From positions 868,001 to 932,000 of the forward strand of contig NZ_CP138953.1 of the NCBI RefSeq assembly GCF_047126315.1: a stretch of 64,000 nt of DNA, written 5' to 3'. The translations under genes were made by a program, and so were the position numbers. Position 1 is the first letter of the stretch. Each line of letters opens with the position of its first letter. Of this stretch, positions 25,211 through 33,863 are shown in pieces. The DNA comes from Shimia sp022448905. GTDB taxonomy: Bacteria > Pseudomonadota > Alphaproteobacteria > Rhodobacterales > Rhodobacteraceae. Under the pieces are notes generated by a model. That model had not been told where the DNA came from. It searched no databases and worked only from the letters and a program-made list of their open reading frames with translations.

Positions 25211-26401
25211 ATGCGCGCGCTTCTTTGGATTGCACTAAGTTTTATGTTGGCTTTGCCTAGTTTTGCACAAGAGGCGCCTGATCGTTCCGCGACGGGCGGT
25301 GCCCAGACGCTGGAAGATATAATGGCCCGCCAACGCGGCGAAAAGCTGGATGACAGCTTCCGTCGGGATGCAACCGGTCAAGGCAATGTCGAGGCGTTGA
25401 TGGGGCAACTCAGAACCCGTGGCACAGCCTCGGACGCGGACGTGTTCCGCGCGCTGCGCTATGGCAGTGCCGACACCCGAACCGCCGCGCGTGGACCGAC
25501 ATCCGGCCTCCTCATTCAGGATTCAGGCATGGCATGGCTGTCCTTTCGCGAAGGGCCGCTTCTGACCTATGGCTTGTGGTTCCTGGGCGGCATGATTGTC
25601 GTCATTCTCGGATTCTATCTCTACCGTGGCAAAATCCTGATCGACGGACCAAAGACCGGCCGCAACATTATCCGCTTTGTCGCCTTTGAGCGCTTCTGCC
25701 ATTGGGTCATGGGGGTGAGCTTTATTCTTTTGGGCCTGACCGGGATTTACCTGATTGCTGGGCGCAAGTTCTTGCTGCCGTGGATGGGCCATGAAGCTTA
25801 TGCCAGCATCGCCGAAGCGGGCAAATGGGTGCATAACAACATTTCCTGGGCTTTCATGATCAGCCTGGTGTTTGTCTTCATCATGTGGGTGAAGCACAAC
25901 ATTCCGGACCGTGGCGACATCAAATGGATGGCCAAGGCCGGCGGTCTGTTTTCCAAAGGCGTGCACCCGCCTGCCAAGAAATTCAACGCCGGTCAGAAGA
26001 TCGTATTCTGGTCTGTAATCATCCTTGGCTTCTCGATCTCCCTCTCCGGTGTGGCGCTTTTGTTCCCGTTTGAGGTGTCGGTCTTTGCCAAGACCTTCCA
26101 GATCCTCAACATGACCGGTCTGCCTAACCTGATCATGGGGGCACCTTTGCCTGAGGTACTAAGCCCCTATGAAGAGATGCAGCTGTCGCAGCTGTGGCAT
26201 GGCATTGTGGCCTTTGTCTTCATTGGCATCATCATCGCGCACATCTACCTCGGCAGCGTCGGCATGGAAGGCGCGCTGGAGACCATGGCGACAGGTGAGG
26301 TGGATGAGCAGTGGGCCAAAGAGCACCACTCCATCTGGTACGATGAGGAGATGGCCAAAGCCAAAGCGGCTGCGCCGGACAACGCCACACCTGCGGAATG
26401 A
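25211..26401 (+). CDS. fdhC: Formate dehydrogenase, cytochrome b gamma subunit
   Basis: A 396-residue membrane subunit. A cleavable signal peptide (LLWIALSFMLALPSFAQ) and a ~90-residue periplasmic segment precede five hydrophobic segments: GLWFLGGMIVVILGFYLY, HWVMGVSFILLGLTGIYLI, WAFMISLVFVFIMWV, IVFWSVIILGFSISLSGVALLF and GIVAFVFIGIIIAHIYLG. Histidines in FCHWVMG, WVHNN, LWHG and IAHIYLG are the expected heme b ligands. It takes electrons from FdhB and reduces quinone. The ATG at 25211 is preferred over an adjoining GTG at 25208. The longer form with signal peptide is typical of FDH3-type gamma subunits. Confidence 0.93.
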   Translation: MRALLWIALSFMLALPSFAQEAPDRSATGGAQTLEDIMARQRGEKLDDSFRRDATGQGNVEALMGQLRTRGTASDADVFRALRYGSADTRTAARGPTSGLLIQDSGMAWLSFREGPLLTYGLWFLGGMIVVILGFYLYRGKILIDGPKTGRNIIRFVAFERFCHWVMGVSFILLGLTGIYLIAGRKFLLPWMGHEAYASIAEAGKWVHNNISWAFMISLVFVFIMWVKHNIPDRGDIKWMAKAGGLFSKGVHPPAKKFNAGQKIVFWSVIILGFSISLSGVALLFPFEVSVFAKTFQILNMTGLPNLIMGAPLPEVLSPYEEMQLSQLWHGIVAFVFIGIIIAHIYLGSVGMEGALETMATGEVDEQWAKEHHSIWYDEEMAKAKAAAPDNATPAE

Positions 26402-26404
26402 CCC

Positions 26405-27703
26405 ATGCGGGTGTGGGCGCCACTTCTGGCACTCTTGCTGTGGCCAGCAGCAACGCTGGCGGGTGACTTTTTCACCCTGGAAGGCCATGGCGGTCCCATC
26501 AAAGGGATCGCCGTGTCGCCGGATGGGCAACGTATTCTGACCGCCAGCTTTGACAACGCGCTTGGGCTCTGGTCCGCGCGCGCGCCTATGTGGTTGGACG
26601 GGCATGAGGCGGCGGTGAACACAGTGGCTTTTGTCGATGACACACGTGCAGTGTCCGGTGGCGATGATTTTGCCGTGCGGCTTTGGGACTTGGCCGCAGC
26701 GACATCGCTAGAGCTTGGCCGCCACAAGGGCAAAGTCATGTCGGTGCGCGTGTCGGGCGATCAGCAAATGGTGGCTTCAGCAAGCTGGGACGGCACCGTT
26801 GGGCTTTGGTCGCTTGATGGTGCTGCACCCCGCTTCATTAACGTGGGCTCCAACGTCAATGATGTGGCGTTTGGCGGGGATGGCTCCATTCTCTTTGTCG
26901 GGGCGGCGGACGGCAAGATCCGCATCTACGATGTGACCTCCGGAGAAATGCAGCAGTTGTTTTTCTCCAATGGCTTTGGTGTCAACAATCTGGTGCTGAA
27001 CGAGGCAGCCGGATGGTTGGCGTTTGGCGCGGTGGATGGTGTGACCAAGATTGTTGACGTTCAAACAGCGGAGCTGATCAAAGACGTGACGCTGGAGCGC
27101 CGACCGATCCTGGCGATGGCCCTAGATCGTCAAGGTCAGCATCTCGCTGTAGGGGATGGCGAAGGTTACATCCTGTTGCTTGCCACGGAAGACTGGTCCG
27201 TTGCCAATGATTTCCGCGCCACCCATCGGGGGCCGGTCTGGGCGCTGGCGTTCTCGCAAGATGGCGAGAACATCCATGCCGGTGGATTAGACGACTCTCT
27301 GTTTAGCTGGCCTCTGTCAGATCAGGATGACGCCCCGCGCATGGTGGAACAGGACCGTGCCTTCCTGAATGGCAACGACAGCGCTTCCAACGGCGAGCGT
27401 CAGTTTCAACGCAAATGCTCCATCTGCCACACATTGACCGGAGACAGTGCGCGTCGCGCCGGGCCAACGCTTAAAAACGTGTTTGGCCGCCGTGCCGGGG
27501 CCGTGGCCGACTACAGCTATTCCGACACGTTACAGACATCAGACATCGTCTGGTCCGCGCAAACCATTGATGCGCTTTTTGATTTGGGACCAGACGTGTA
27601 TATTGCGGGCACAAAAATGCCAGTTCAGCGCATCGCCCGCGCCGAGGATCGTGCAGATCTCATCGAGTATCTGCGGACTTACAGCGACATCAAGGACGAC
27701 TGA
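26405..27703 (+). CDS. WD40-repeat cytochrome c fusion protein
   Basis: A 432-residue exported protein: signal peptide (residues 1-~19, ending ATLAG), about six or seven WD40-like blades (for example GHGGPIKGIAVSPDGQRILTASFD..., KVMSVRVSGDQQMVASASWDGTVGLW, GPVWALAFSQDGENIHAGGLDDSLFSW) occupying residues ~20-315, then a class I cytochrome c domain with heme motif CSICH (about 338-342) and a probable distal methionine in GTKMPVQRI. It begins three bases after fdhC. The mature protein should sit in the periplasm beside FDH; the propeller is presumably a docking platform and the heme an extra electron exit to the cytochrome c pool. Confidence 0.88.
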   Translation: MRVWAPLLALLLWPAATLAGDFFTLEGHGGPIKGIAVSPDGQRILTASFDNALGLWSARAPMWLDGHEAAVNTVAFVDDTRAVSGGDDFAVRLWDLAAATSLELGRHKGKVMSVRVSGDQQMVASASWDGTVGLWSLDGAAPRFINVGSNVNDVAFGGDGSILFVGAADGKIRIYDVTSGEMQQLFFSNGFGVNNLVLNEAAGWLAFGAVDGVTKIVDVQTAELIKDVTLERRPILAMALDRQGQHLAVGDGEGYILLLATEDWSVANDFRATHRGPVWALAFSQDGENIHAGGLDDSLFSWPLSDQDDAPRMVEQDRAFLNGNDSASNGERQFQRKCSICHTLTGDSARRAGPTLKNVFGRRAGAVADYSYSDTLQTSDIVWSAQTIDALFDLGPDVYIAGTKMPVQRIARAEDRADLIEYLRTYSDIKDD

Positions 27704-27704
27704 G

Positions 27705-27830
27705 ATGAAAACTTTTTTGCTAGCCTGTGTAACCGTCGCAGGGATTTCTGTTGTGGCCTATTACGGGCTGCACACCCTGGGCTTTTCCAGTACAGAAGCG
27801 GGCAGCGGACCTTCCGTACGACTGGACTAA
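27705..27830 (+). CDS. 41-residue membrane-anchored small protein, fdh operon
   Basis: MKTFLLACVTVAGISVVAYYG starts one N-terminal hydrophobic helix (residues ~3-24), followed by HTLGFSSTEAGSGPSVRLD. The ATG lies one base after the stop of the WD40-cytochrome gene (TGAGATG), and the next gene follows four bases after its stop, so it is embedded in the operon. No family recognised. A single-pass stabilising peptide for the membrane FDH complex is a reasonable guess. Confidence 0.6.
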   Translation: MKTFLLACVTVAGISVVAYYGLHTLGFSSTEAGSGPSVRLD

Positions 27831-27833
27831 TCA

Positions 27834-29222
27834 ATGAACCACCTCGAGCGACCACACTCCCGGAGCAAAGACCGCGCGTCTTCCGAATTTGGCATGGGGC
27901 TGTCTGCGGCCTCTGTTCTGGTGGTTGATGATGAGCCGGGCATTCGCAATTTTATTGTGAAAATACTGGAGCCTGTGGTCGCCCGTGTCGAGCAGGCGGC
28001 TAATACCGAGGTTGCCAGCCGGCTTTTGGATGCGAACCATTTTGACATTGTGATCCTGGACAAGGTGATGCCAGGCACCACGGGGTTGGAATGGCTCAGC
28101 GAACAGCGCAAGTTGGGGTTCTTTGCCGACACGATCTTGATCACGGCTTTTGCCGATATGGACACGGCGATTGAGGCGATGCGCGCGGGCGCGGTGGATT
28201 TTGTCCTGAAGCCGTTCCGGTCCAATCAAATTCTCAACGCCGTGGCGCGCTGTGTGGATCGGGTGAACCTGCGGCGGGAAAACTACCTACTGAAATACGA
28301 GCTGGCCTCTGGCAATGAGCAGGTGCGCTCGCGCCTGTTGGGCAGTTCGCCGGAGATTGAGACAATCCGTGCCACCATGGCGCGGGCGGCGCCTTTGCCG
28401 ACACCTGTATTGCTGACCGGTGACACGGGCACGGGTAAAGAGGTCTGCGCACGCGCAATCCATATGATGTCGCCTCGGGCGGAAAAGCCTTTTGTGCCCA
28501 TCAATTGCGCCACCATTGCCGGGGACATGATTGAACATGAGTTGTTTGGTCATATCCGCCAGGACGCAGGTGGACGCACGGTGCGCCATGACGGGGTGTT
28601 TATGAACGCCAATGGCGGCACGCTCTATCTTGATGAGATTGTGGAATTGCCGCTGCCTGTTCAAGCAGCATTGCTTCGGGTGATTGAGCAACGAAAAGTC
28701 AGGCCGGTTGGCTCATCGCGCGAAGTCCCGCTGGACCTGCGGTTCCTGTTTGCCACCAACGCAGACATGGAAGCGGCGGTGCAGGAAGGGCGCTTGCGCG
28801 AGGACCTCTATCATCGGATCAACGTGCTCAACATCCAAATGCCACCGCTGCGCACCCGCAATGGCGATTTGAAAGAGCTGGCGTTGATGTTCATTCAGCA
28901 GATTTCCAAGTCATTGGGGGTGCCGCCGTTGACCCTGTCCGAGGGCGTTTTGCTCAATATGGCGCGCTATGACTGGCCCGGTAACGTGCGGGAATTGCGC
29001 AATCTCATTGAACGGTCCCTGATTGTGGGGGAATGGGCGTCAGAGTTTGCGGCGGGCGGATCGGACGAAGAGGTTGAGGCCGTGGATAGCCTGGCGGCAG
29101 TGGAGCGGCGGCATATCCTGACAGTGTTGGATGCCTGCGACGGCAACCGGGCAGAGGCGGCGCGACGCTTGGGCATTTCCCGCAAAACCATCGACCGCAA
29201 ATGTGCGATGTGGAATGACTGA
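27834..29222 (+). CDS. NtrC-type response regulator lacking the sigma-54 GAFTGA loop
   Basis: A 462-residue regulator: receiver domain (residues ~26-140, acidic DDE at 32-34, phospho-acceptor Asp76 in VILDKVMPG, Lys126), AAA+ domain (Walker A GDTGTGKE 196-203, Walker B GGTLYLDE 261-268, arginine fingers near REDLYHRINV) and a Fis-type HTH (AEAARRLGISRKTIDRKC). After ELFGH (236-240), where sigma-54 activators have EKGAFTGA, the sequence is IRQDAGGRTVRHDG. Such proteins, for example NtrC of Rhodobacter capsulatus, activate sigma-70 promoters. It overlaps its histidine kinase gene by 8 bp and ends the fdh operon, so it probably controls fdh. A second possible start is the ATG at 27894. Confidence 0.9.
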   Translation: MNHLERPHSRSKDRASSEFGMGLSAASVLVVDDEPGIRNFIVKILEPVVARVEQAANTEVASRLLDANHFDIVILDKVMPGTTGLEWLSEQRKLGFFADTILITAFADMDTAIEAMRAGAVDFVLKPFRSNQILNAVARCVDRVNLRRENYLLKYELASGNEQVRSRLLGSSPEIETIRATMARAAPLPTPVLLTGDTGTGKEVCARAIHMMSPRAEKPFVPINCATIAGDMIEHELFGHIRQDAGGRTVRHDGVFMNANGGTLYLDEIVELPLPVQAALLRVIEQRKVRPVGSSREVPLDLRFLFATNADMEAAVQEGRLREDLYHRINVLNIQMPPLRTRNGDLKELALMFIQQISKSLGVPPLTLSEGVLLNMARYDWPGNVRELRNLIERSLIVGEWASEFAAGGSDEEVEAVDSLAAVERRHILTVLDACDGNRAEAARRLGISRKTIDRKCAMWND

Positions 29223-31230
29223 GACCTCAGAGTCTCAAGGCCCTCCCCGTCAGGCGCCAGCAAAGCGTCGCGGCGCGTCCGTGCGGATGCGCCTTTTGGC
29301 CATTGCGCTTTTGCCAACACTGGTGATCATGCCGCTGTTCTTCATTGTGACGGCGGTCAACTGGTCCTCGCGGTTTGACAACCTGTTGATTGCAAAAGTG
29401 AATGGCGAGCTCACCATCGCGCAGCAATTCCTTAGCCAACTGTTGGAAAACAGTGACCTGCGGATGCAGGCGCTAGCGGAGAGTTCTGCCTTTGTGGATC
29501 GCGTGGTGTCTCAAGACCGCAATGCGGTTTTGACGCTTTTGGACAACAAGAAAGCCGAGATGGGGCTCGATTTTCTCTACTACATCAACGCCGACGGGGC
29601 GGTGTGGTCCTCGCCGCGGTTTGTGGATGATATGGGGCTCACCAAATGGCCGGTGGTGTCGCAGGCATTGGCCGGCACAGGCTCGGCGCAGATTGATATT
29701 TTTAGCGAGTTTGACCTAGGGCAAGTCTCTGACAATCTTGCGGAAAAGGCGAGGATCAATTTGGTGTCCACGCAGGCGGCTGTGCCGACAGAACGCACCG
29801 AGGAAACCCGGGGTATGGTGGTGCATGCCGCCACACCGGTTGAGGGCAGCGGCCGTAGCGGGGCGCTGGTTGGGGGCGTGTTGTTGAACCGCAATCTGAC
29901 CTTCATCGATACAATCAACGATCTGGTCTATCCCACTGCGAGTTTGACCGAAGGCAGCCAAGGCACAGCGACGCTTTTCCTAGAAGACGTAAGGGTTTCC
30001 ACCAATGTGCGCCTGTTTCAGGACGAGCGCGCCCTAGGCACGCGGGTGTCGGCGGCGGTCTATGAAACCGTGCTGGAACGTGGCGAGGTTTGGCTGGATC
30101 GGGCCTTTGTGGTGAACGACTGGTACATCTCGGCCTATGAACCGATCATCGACAGCTTTGGACAGCGGGTTGGCATGCTTTATGTGGGTTTTCTGGATCA
30201 GCCGTTTCGGGATGCGAAGTTCTCGACCATCCTGACTTTTGCCGTTGCTTTTGTGGTTATCATTCTGATTTCCGTGCCAATTTTCCTGCGCTGGGCGCGG
30301 CAGATTTTTGCACCACTGGAGCGGATGGTGCGGACCATTGGACGAGTGGAGGAGGGCGATCTGAACGCGCGGACGCGGGTTGAGGATGGCGGTGAAATTG
30401 GCCGTGTTGCGGCGCAGATGGACAACCTGCTGGAGCAAATTCAGGAGCGAGATCGGGAACTTACGCGGCGGGTGGTGGCGCGGACGCGGGACCTGGAAGA
30501 CGCCAATAGGCGGCTTGAGGCGACCTCGAAACAGTTGGTGGTGTCTGAGAAATTGGCCGCCGTGGGCGAGATCGCGGCCGGGATCGCGCATGAGATCAAC
30601 AATCCGGTGCAGGTGATTCAGGGCAATCTGGATGTTTTGCGGGTGCAATTGGGCGACGATGCAGACCTGGTGAAGACTGAGTTGCGGCTGATTGATGAGC
30701 AGACGCATTCGATTTTCCTGATTGTGAACAAGCTCTTACAGTTCACGCGGCCGGACGAATATGCCGAGGGCAGCGAGGAGCATCGCCCCGCCGACATCAT
30801 CACGGATACGTTGCCGCTTGTGCAGCATTTGCTGAGCAAAGGGCATATCGCGCTCTCGCTGGAGCTTGAAAGCCTTAAGGCAATCTCGATCCACCGCACG
30901 GAGCTGCAACAAATCCTGATCAACCTGATGGTCAATGCGATCCACGCGATGCCAGAGGGCGGGGCTTTGACCGTGGGGGCATTAGACGCGGATCGGGATG
31001 GAAAAGCGGGGGTTCTGCTCTTTGTGAAAGACACAGGAATGGGCATGGACAGTGACGTTTTGGCCCGGATATTTGATCCGTTTTTTACAACAAAACAAGG
31101 CGAAGGCACCGGTTTGGGCCTGTCGATCACCCGCAAGCTGGTGGAGCGCTACGATGGAGAGATCGAGGCGGACAGCTTGGTTGGCCAAGGCACCGAATTC
31201 CGCGTGTGGTTCCCGGCGACTTTGGCCTGA
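29215..31230 (+). CDS. Membrane sensor histidine kinase, partner of the NtrC-type regulator
   Basis: A 671-residue kinase. A transmembrane helix (AIALLPTLVIMPLFFIVTAVN) near residue 35, a long periplasmic Cache-type sensor domain (~60-330, containing DFLYYINADGAVWSS), a second helix (FAVAFVVIILISVPIFL), a HAMP region (PLERMVRTIGRVEEGDLNAR), then HisKA with the phospho-acceptor His459 in AGIAHEINNPVQ, and HATPase_c (LINLMVNAIHAMPEGG, DTGMGMD, GEGTGLGLSITRKLVE). Start at ATG 29215, inside the last codons of the regulator gene. The Cache domain suggests a small periplasmic ligand; formate is an obvious candidate but unproven. Confidence 0.9.
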   Translation: MTETSESQGPPRQAPAKRRGASVRMRLLAIALLPTLVIMPLFFIVTAVNWSSRFDNLLIAKVNGELTIAQQFLSQLLENSDLRMQALAESSAFVDRVVSQDRNAVLTLLDNKKAEMGLDFLYYINADGAVWSSPRFVDDMGLTKWPVVSQALAGTGSAQIDIFSEFDLGQVSDNLAEKARINLVSTQAAVPTERTEETRGMVVHAATPVEGSGRSGALVGGVLLNRNLTFIDTINDLVYPTASLTEGSQGTATLFLEDVRVSTNVRLFQDERALGTRVSAAVYETVLERGEVWLDRAFVVNDWYISAYEPIIDSFGQRVGMLYVGFLDQPFRDAKFSTILTFAVAFVVIILISVPIFLRWARQIFAPLERMVRTIGRVEEGDLNARTRVEDGGEIGRVAAQMDNLLEQIQERDRELTRRVVARTRDLEDANRRLEATSKQLVVSEKLAAVGEIAAGIAHEINNPVQVIQGNLDVLRVQLGDDADLVKTELRLIDEQTHSIFLIVNKLLQFTRPDEYAEGSEEHRPADIITDTLPLVQHLLSKGHIALSLELESLKAISIHRTELQQILINLMVNAIHAMPEGGALTVGALDADRDGKAGVLLFVKDTGMGMDSDVLARIFDPFFTTKQGEGTGLGLSITRKLVERYDGEIEADSLVGQGTEFRVWFPATLA

Positions 31231-31313
31231 GATTCGGGGCAAAAGCGCGAAAAACCGGTCCAAAATTGCAACGTCGGTAGTGTGTCGGTATCGCGACTGT
31301 ATTGCGGAGGTGG

Positions 31314-31334
31314 CGGTTTTGCGGGCAAAAACCG
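31314..31334. repeat. Inverted repeat upstream of the ABC exporter
   Basis: CGGTTTT (31314-31320) and AAAACCG (31328-31334) are perfect inverted 7-bp arms with a 7-base spacer, 36 bases before the exporter start. It may be an operator or a leftover terminator stem of the kinase gene (no T-run). The gap 31231-31369 otherwise shows nothing. Confidence 0.4.
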
Positions 31335-31369
31335 TTAACGCAAGGGCGTGAAGGCCAAATATTTTAGAC

Positions 31370-33076
31370 ATGAATTCAAACGCGGATATATCAGACAGCG
31401 CCGGTAAGCCGGGTGTGGCCGACGTTTTGCGGCAGCGGGCAGAGGTGGCACGGTTCCTGTTGGATGCCGGTCTGGGCCTGCGCGACCCAATTGTTTTCCT
31501 CACGTTGATCTCCGGGATAAGCCGTGCGGGCATGATCTTTGCCATCAACGAAACCGCGCGCAGCCATGCCGAGGGGCTGGGTTGGTCCGTTTGGCTGTTG
31601 CTGTTCTGTGCAGCGGGCATGGTTGTGTCGGCGTACCTGCAAAAGGTGCGGGCCTTCACATTGATCACCCGCATTGAGGCGCAGATGCGCCTCCGCTTGT
31701 CCGAGCTGCTGCTGCGGGCCAACATCGATTTCCTGATCTCTGGACGGCACGGCAAAGTTTATGGCGCAATGACGGCGGAGGTGAACCAACTGGCGCAGGC
31801 GGTGATCCATTTGGTGGAGGCGATTGGTGCGGCGATTGTGCTGCTGTTTGCCATTCCCTACTTGTTTTTCGTGAGCTGGATCGCCGGTGTCGCCGCCGTG
31901 GCGGCCATTGCACTTGGTGGGATTGGATTTGCCTTGATGGACGGCCCCGCGCGGGTTTGGGCCTTAAAGGCGTCCGACAGTTTTGCCGCCTATTGTGACC
32001 GTGTTAGTGATATGTTGGGTGGCTGGAAAGAGCTGCGGCTGCGGGCCAGTCGGCGCGCGGCGCTGGAGGCGGAAACCAAAGACGTGATTGCGGCGCAGGT
32101 GGCGCATAAAATGCGCTCTGAACGGTTGTTTGCGGCCAGCACCGGCGGCGGGCAGGTCGCGGTGGCGCTGTTGATGTGTTTTGTGGTGATTGTGCTGCCA
32201 CAGTTGCAGGGCGGCGATGCGATTGTGATGTTCCAGGTGCTGACCATCATCTTTCTGGTGAACGGTCCGACGGAGTTGGTGTTCAACACGCTGCCGGTTT
32301 TGAGCCGGGCGGAGAACAGTTTTTACAAGATCAAAGCTGTGGAGATGGAGTTGAGTGCGGCGCAGAGTTTGGCGCTGACGGCGGCGCCTGAGTTGCGCAG
32401 AAGCTTTGACGAAATTGCACTGCGTGGTGTTGAGGCCAATGTTGGCGAGGCGCGCGACGGTGTGGTGCCATTTCATCTGGGGCCGATTGACCTGACCTTT
32501 CACCCCGGAGAGACGGTGTTCATTTGTGGGGGCAATGGTTCTGGCAAAACCACGCTGTTGTCGCTGATTACCGGGATGCGGCATCCTGAGGCGGGAGAGA
32601 TCACGCTGGATGGTGCCGGGCTGACGGACAGCACAACCGCCAGCTATCGCGAGCTGTTTTCGGCGGTGTTTGCGCAGTACCACCTGTTTGACCATGCCTA
32701 TGGGCTGACCGCCGCGGAGCTGGGGGAATTGGAAACGCGAATTGCGCAGCTGGGGCTGGCGCAGCGGGTGCAGTTGTTGGGCGACAAGTTTTCCAACACG
32801 TCTTTGTCGGCCGGGCAAAGCCGCCGCTTGGCACTGGCCGTGGCTTTGGCAGAGCAGCGGCCGATCATTGTACTGGATGAATTTGCTGCCGATCAGGACC
32901 CGGCCAACCGGGCGTTCTTTTATGACGTGTTGATGCCGGAATTATCAGCATCGGGGCGGCTTGTCGTAGCGGTGACACATGATGATCACCAATTTGGGAA
33001 ATGTGATCGCTTGATCAAAATGGACTCGGGGCGCATCGTGTCAGATGAGCGTATGCCGCGCCGCAAAGAGGTTTGA
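31370..33076 (+). CDS. Cyclic-peptide-type ABC exporter (PvdE/SyrD/YojI-like), fused membrane and ATPase domains
   Basis: A 568-residue half-transporter. The N-terminal ~340 residues contain about six hydrophobic segments (for example SVWLLLFCAAGMVVSAYL, GAAIVLLFAIPYLFFV, VAVALLMCFVVIVLPQL); the ATPase has Walker A GGNGSGKTT (~387-395), signature LSAGQSRR (~480) and Walker B IIVLDEFAADQDP. The DEFAADQDP Walker B extension and LSAGQ signature are typical of the cyclic peptide transporter family (PvdE, SyrD, microcin J25 exporter YojI). No NRPS or RiPP gene lies nearby. The following membrane protein gene is four bases downstream and probably functionally linked. Confidence 0.88.
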   Translation: MNSNADISDSAGKPGVADVLRQRAEVARFLLDAGLGLRDPIVFLTLISGISRAGMIFAINETARSHAEGLGWSVWLLLFCAAGMVVSAYLQKVRAFTLITRIEAQMRLRLSELLLRANIDFLISGRHGKVYGAMTAEVNQLAQAVIHLVEAIGAAIVLLFAIPYLFFVSWIAGVAAVAAIALGGIGFALMDGPARVWALKASDSFAAYCDRVSDMLGGWKELRLRASRRAALEAETKDVIAAQVAHKMRSERLFAASTGGGQVAVALLMCFVVIVLPQLQGGDAIVMFQVLTIIFLVNGPTELVFNTLPVLSRAENSFYKIKAVEMELSAAQSLALTAAPELRRSFDEIALRGVEANVGEARDGVVPFHLGPIDLTFHPGETVFICGGNGSGKTTLLSLITGMRHPEAGEITLDGAGLTDSTTASYRELFSAVFAQYHLFDHAYGLTAAELGELETRIAQLGLAQRVQLLGDKFSNTSLSAGQSRRLALAVALAEQRPIIVLDEFAADQDPANRAFFYDVLMPELSASGRLVVAVTHDDHQFGKCDRLIKMDSGRIVSDERMPRRKEV

Positions 33077-33080
33077 AGGT

Positions 33081-33863
33081 ATGAGTGAAACGCAATGGCG
33101 CCCGGCGCTGAGCACTGGTTGGGCGATGCTGGTGTCTTTGGTCACAACCGGATTTGTCACCCTGTTGGTGAATGCGCAAATCTATCCCGCGCGGTGGAAA
33201 TTTGCGGGGTTTTACCCGGAGAAAACCGCCGAGCGGCCGTACACCATCAGCGAGTCCATTGGGGATCCGCGCATTGGCGAGCCTTTTGCGGATTGGCTTT
33301 TGCTTGGCGCGCCGGTCCTGTTTGTCGGCGTGTGCCTGTTGACGCTTCCAACTTTGCGGGAGCTGCAAGCCAGCGGCAATGGCACGCGGCGGATTGCCGT
33401 GCTCACCTGGATCGTAGTGGTGCTGCAACTCTTGGCCTGTGTTGGTCTGGTGATCCTAAGCCAATACAGGTTTCCGCATTTTCGTGATGAGCATATGGCG
33501 GGTAGCTATTTGTTCTTCTTCAGCCAAGCCTTTGTTGTGGTCTTTGGCGAGGTGTTGTCCCGCAGCTACGCCGCATTGGGTCCAGAAGGTCAAGTCGCCG
33601 GGCGCGTTTGGTCACCGCGGTTTGCCGGGTGGCGGCGGGTGTACGTTTGGGTGCCGATTTATCTGGGACTGGCTTACTTGGCGTTGTTTTTGGGGAAGGG
33701 CTATGCGCCAGACTCGATCCGGTTCGAGGTCTATTTGGCCTATGTCAGCACGGAGTTGTTTCTTCTGAGTTCGTTTTTGTTTTACGTGATGAGCTATGCT
33801 CCGGATATGTGGTGTGCCTGGAAGGCAAGCCGGGCGCACTATTCGTCGCTGGAGGCGTCCTGA
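33081..33863 (+). CDS. Six-helix membrane protein of unknown function
   Basis: A 260-residue protein with six predicted hydrophobic segments: near residues 11-28, 75-92, 110-135, 150-170, 190-210 and 220-240. The layout, with YTISESIGDPRIGEPF after helix 1 and EHMAGSYLFFFSQ around helix 4, weakly recalls the Frag1/DRAM/Sfk1 family of eukaryotic lipid-associated membrane proteins, but I cannot confirm that. Start at ATG 33081; an in-frame upstream start at 33045 would overlap the exporter. Its 3' end overlaps the CDP-alcohol phosphotransferase gene, on the other strand, by 25 bp. Confidence 0.75.
   Translation: MSETQWRPALSTGWAMLVSLVTTGFVTLLVNAQIYPARWKFAGFYPEKTAERPYTISESIGDPRIGEPFADWLLLGAPVLFVGVCLLTLPTLRELQASGNGTRRIAVLTWIVVVLQLLACVGLVILSQYRFPHFRDEHMAGSYLFFFSQAFVVVFGEVLSRSYAALGPEGQVAGRVWSPRFAGWRRVYVWVPIYLGLAYLALFLGKGYAPDSIRFEVYLAYVSTELFLLSSFLFYVMSYAPDMWCAWKASRAHYSSLEAS

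Noticed and set aside
28530..28620. Frameshift as the reason for the missing GAFTGA motif
   Set aside because: The frame is continuous and the Walker B and downstream AAA+ motifs follow in register, so the loop is truly replaced, not disrupted by an error.
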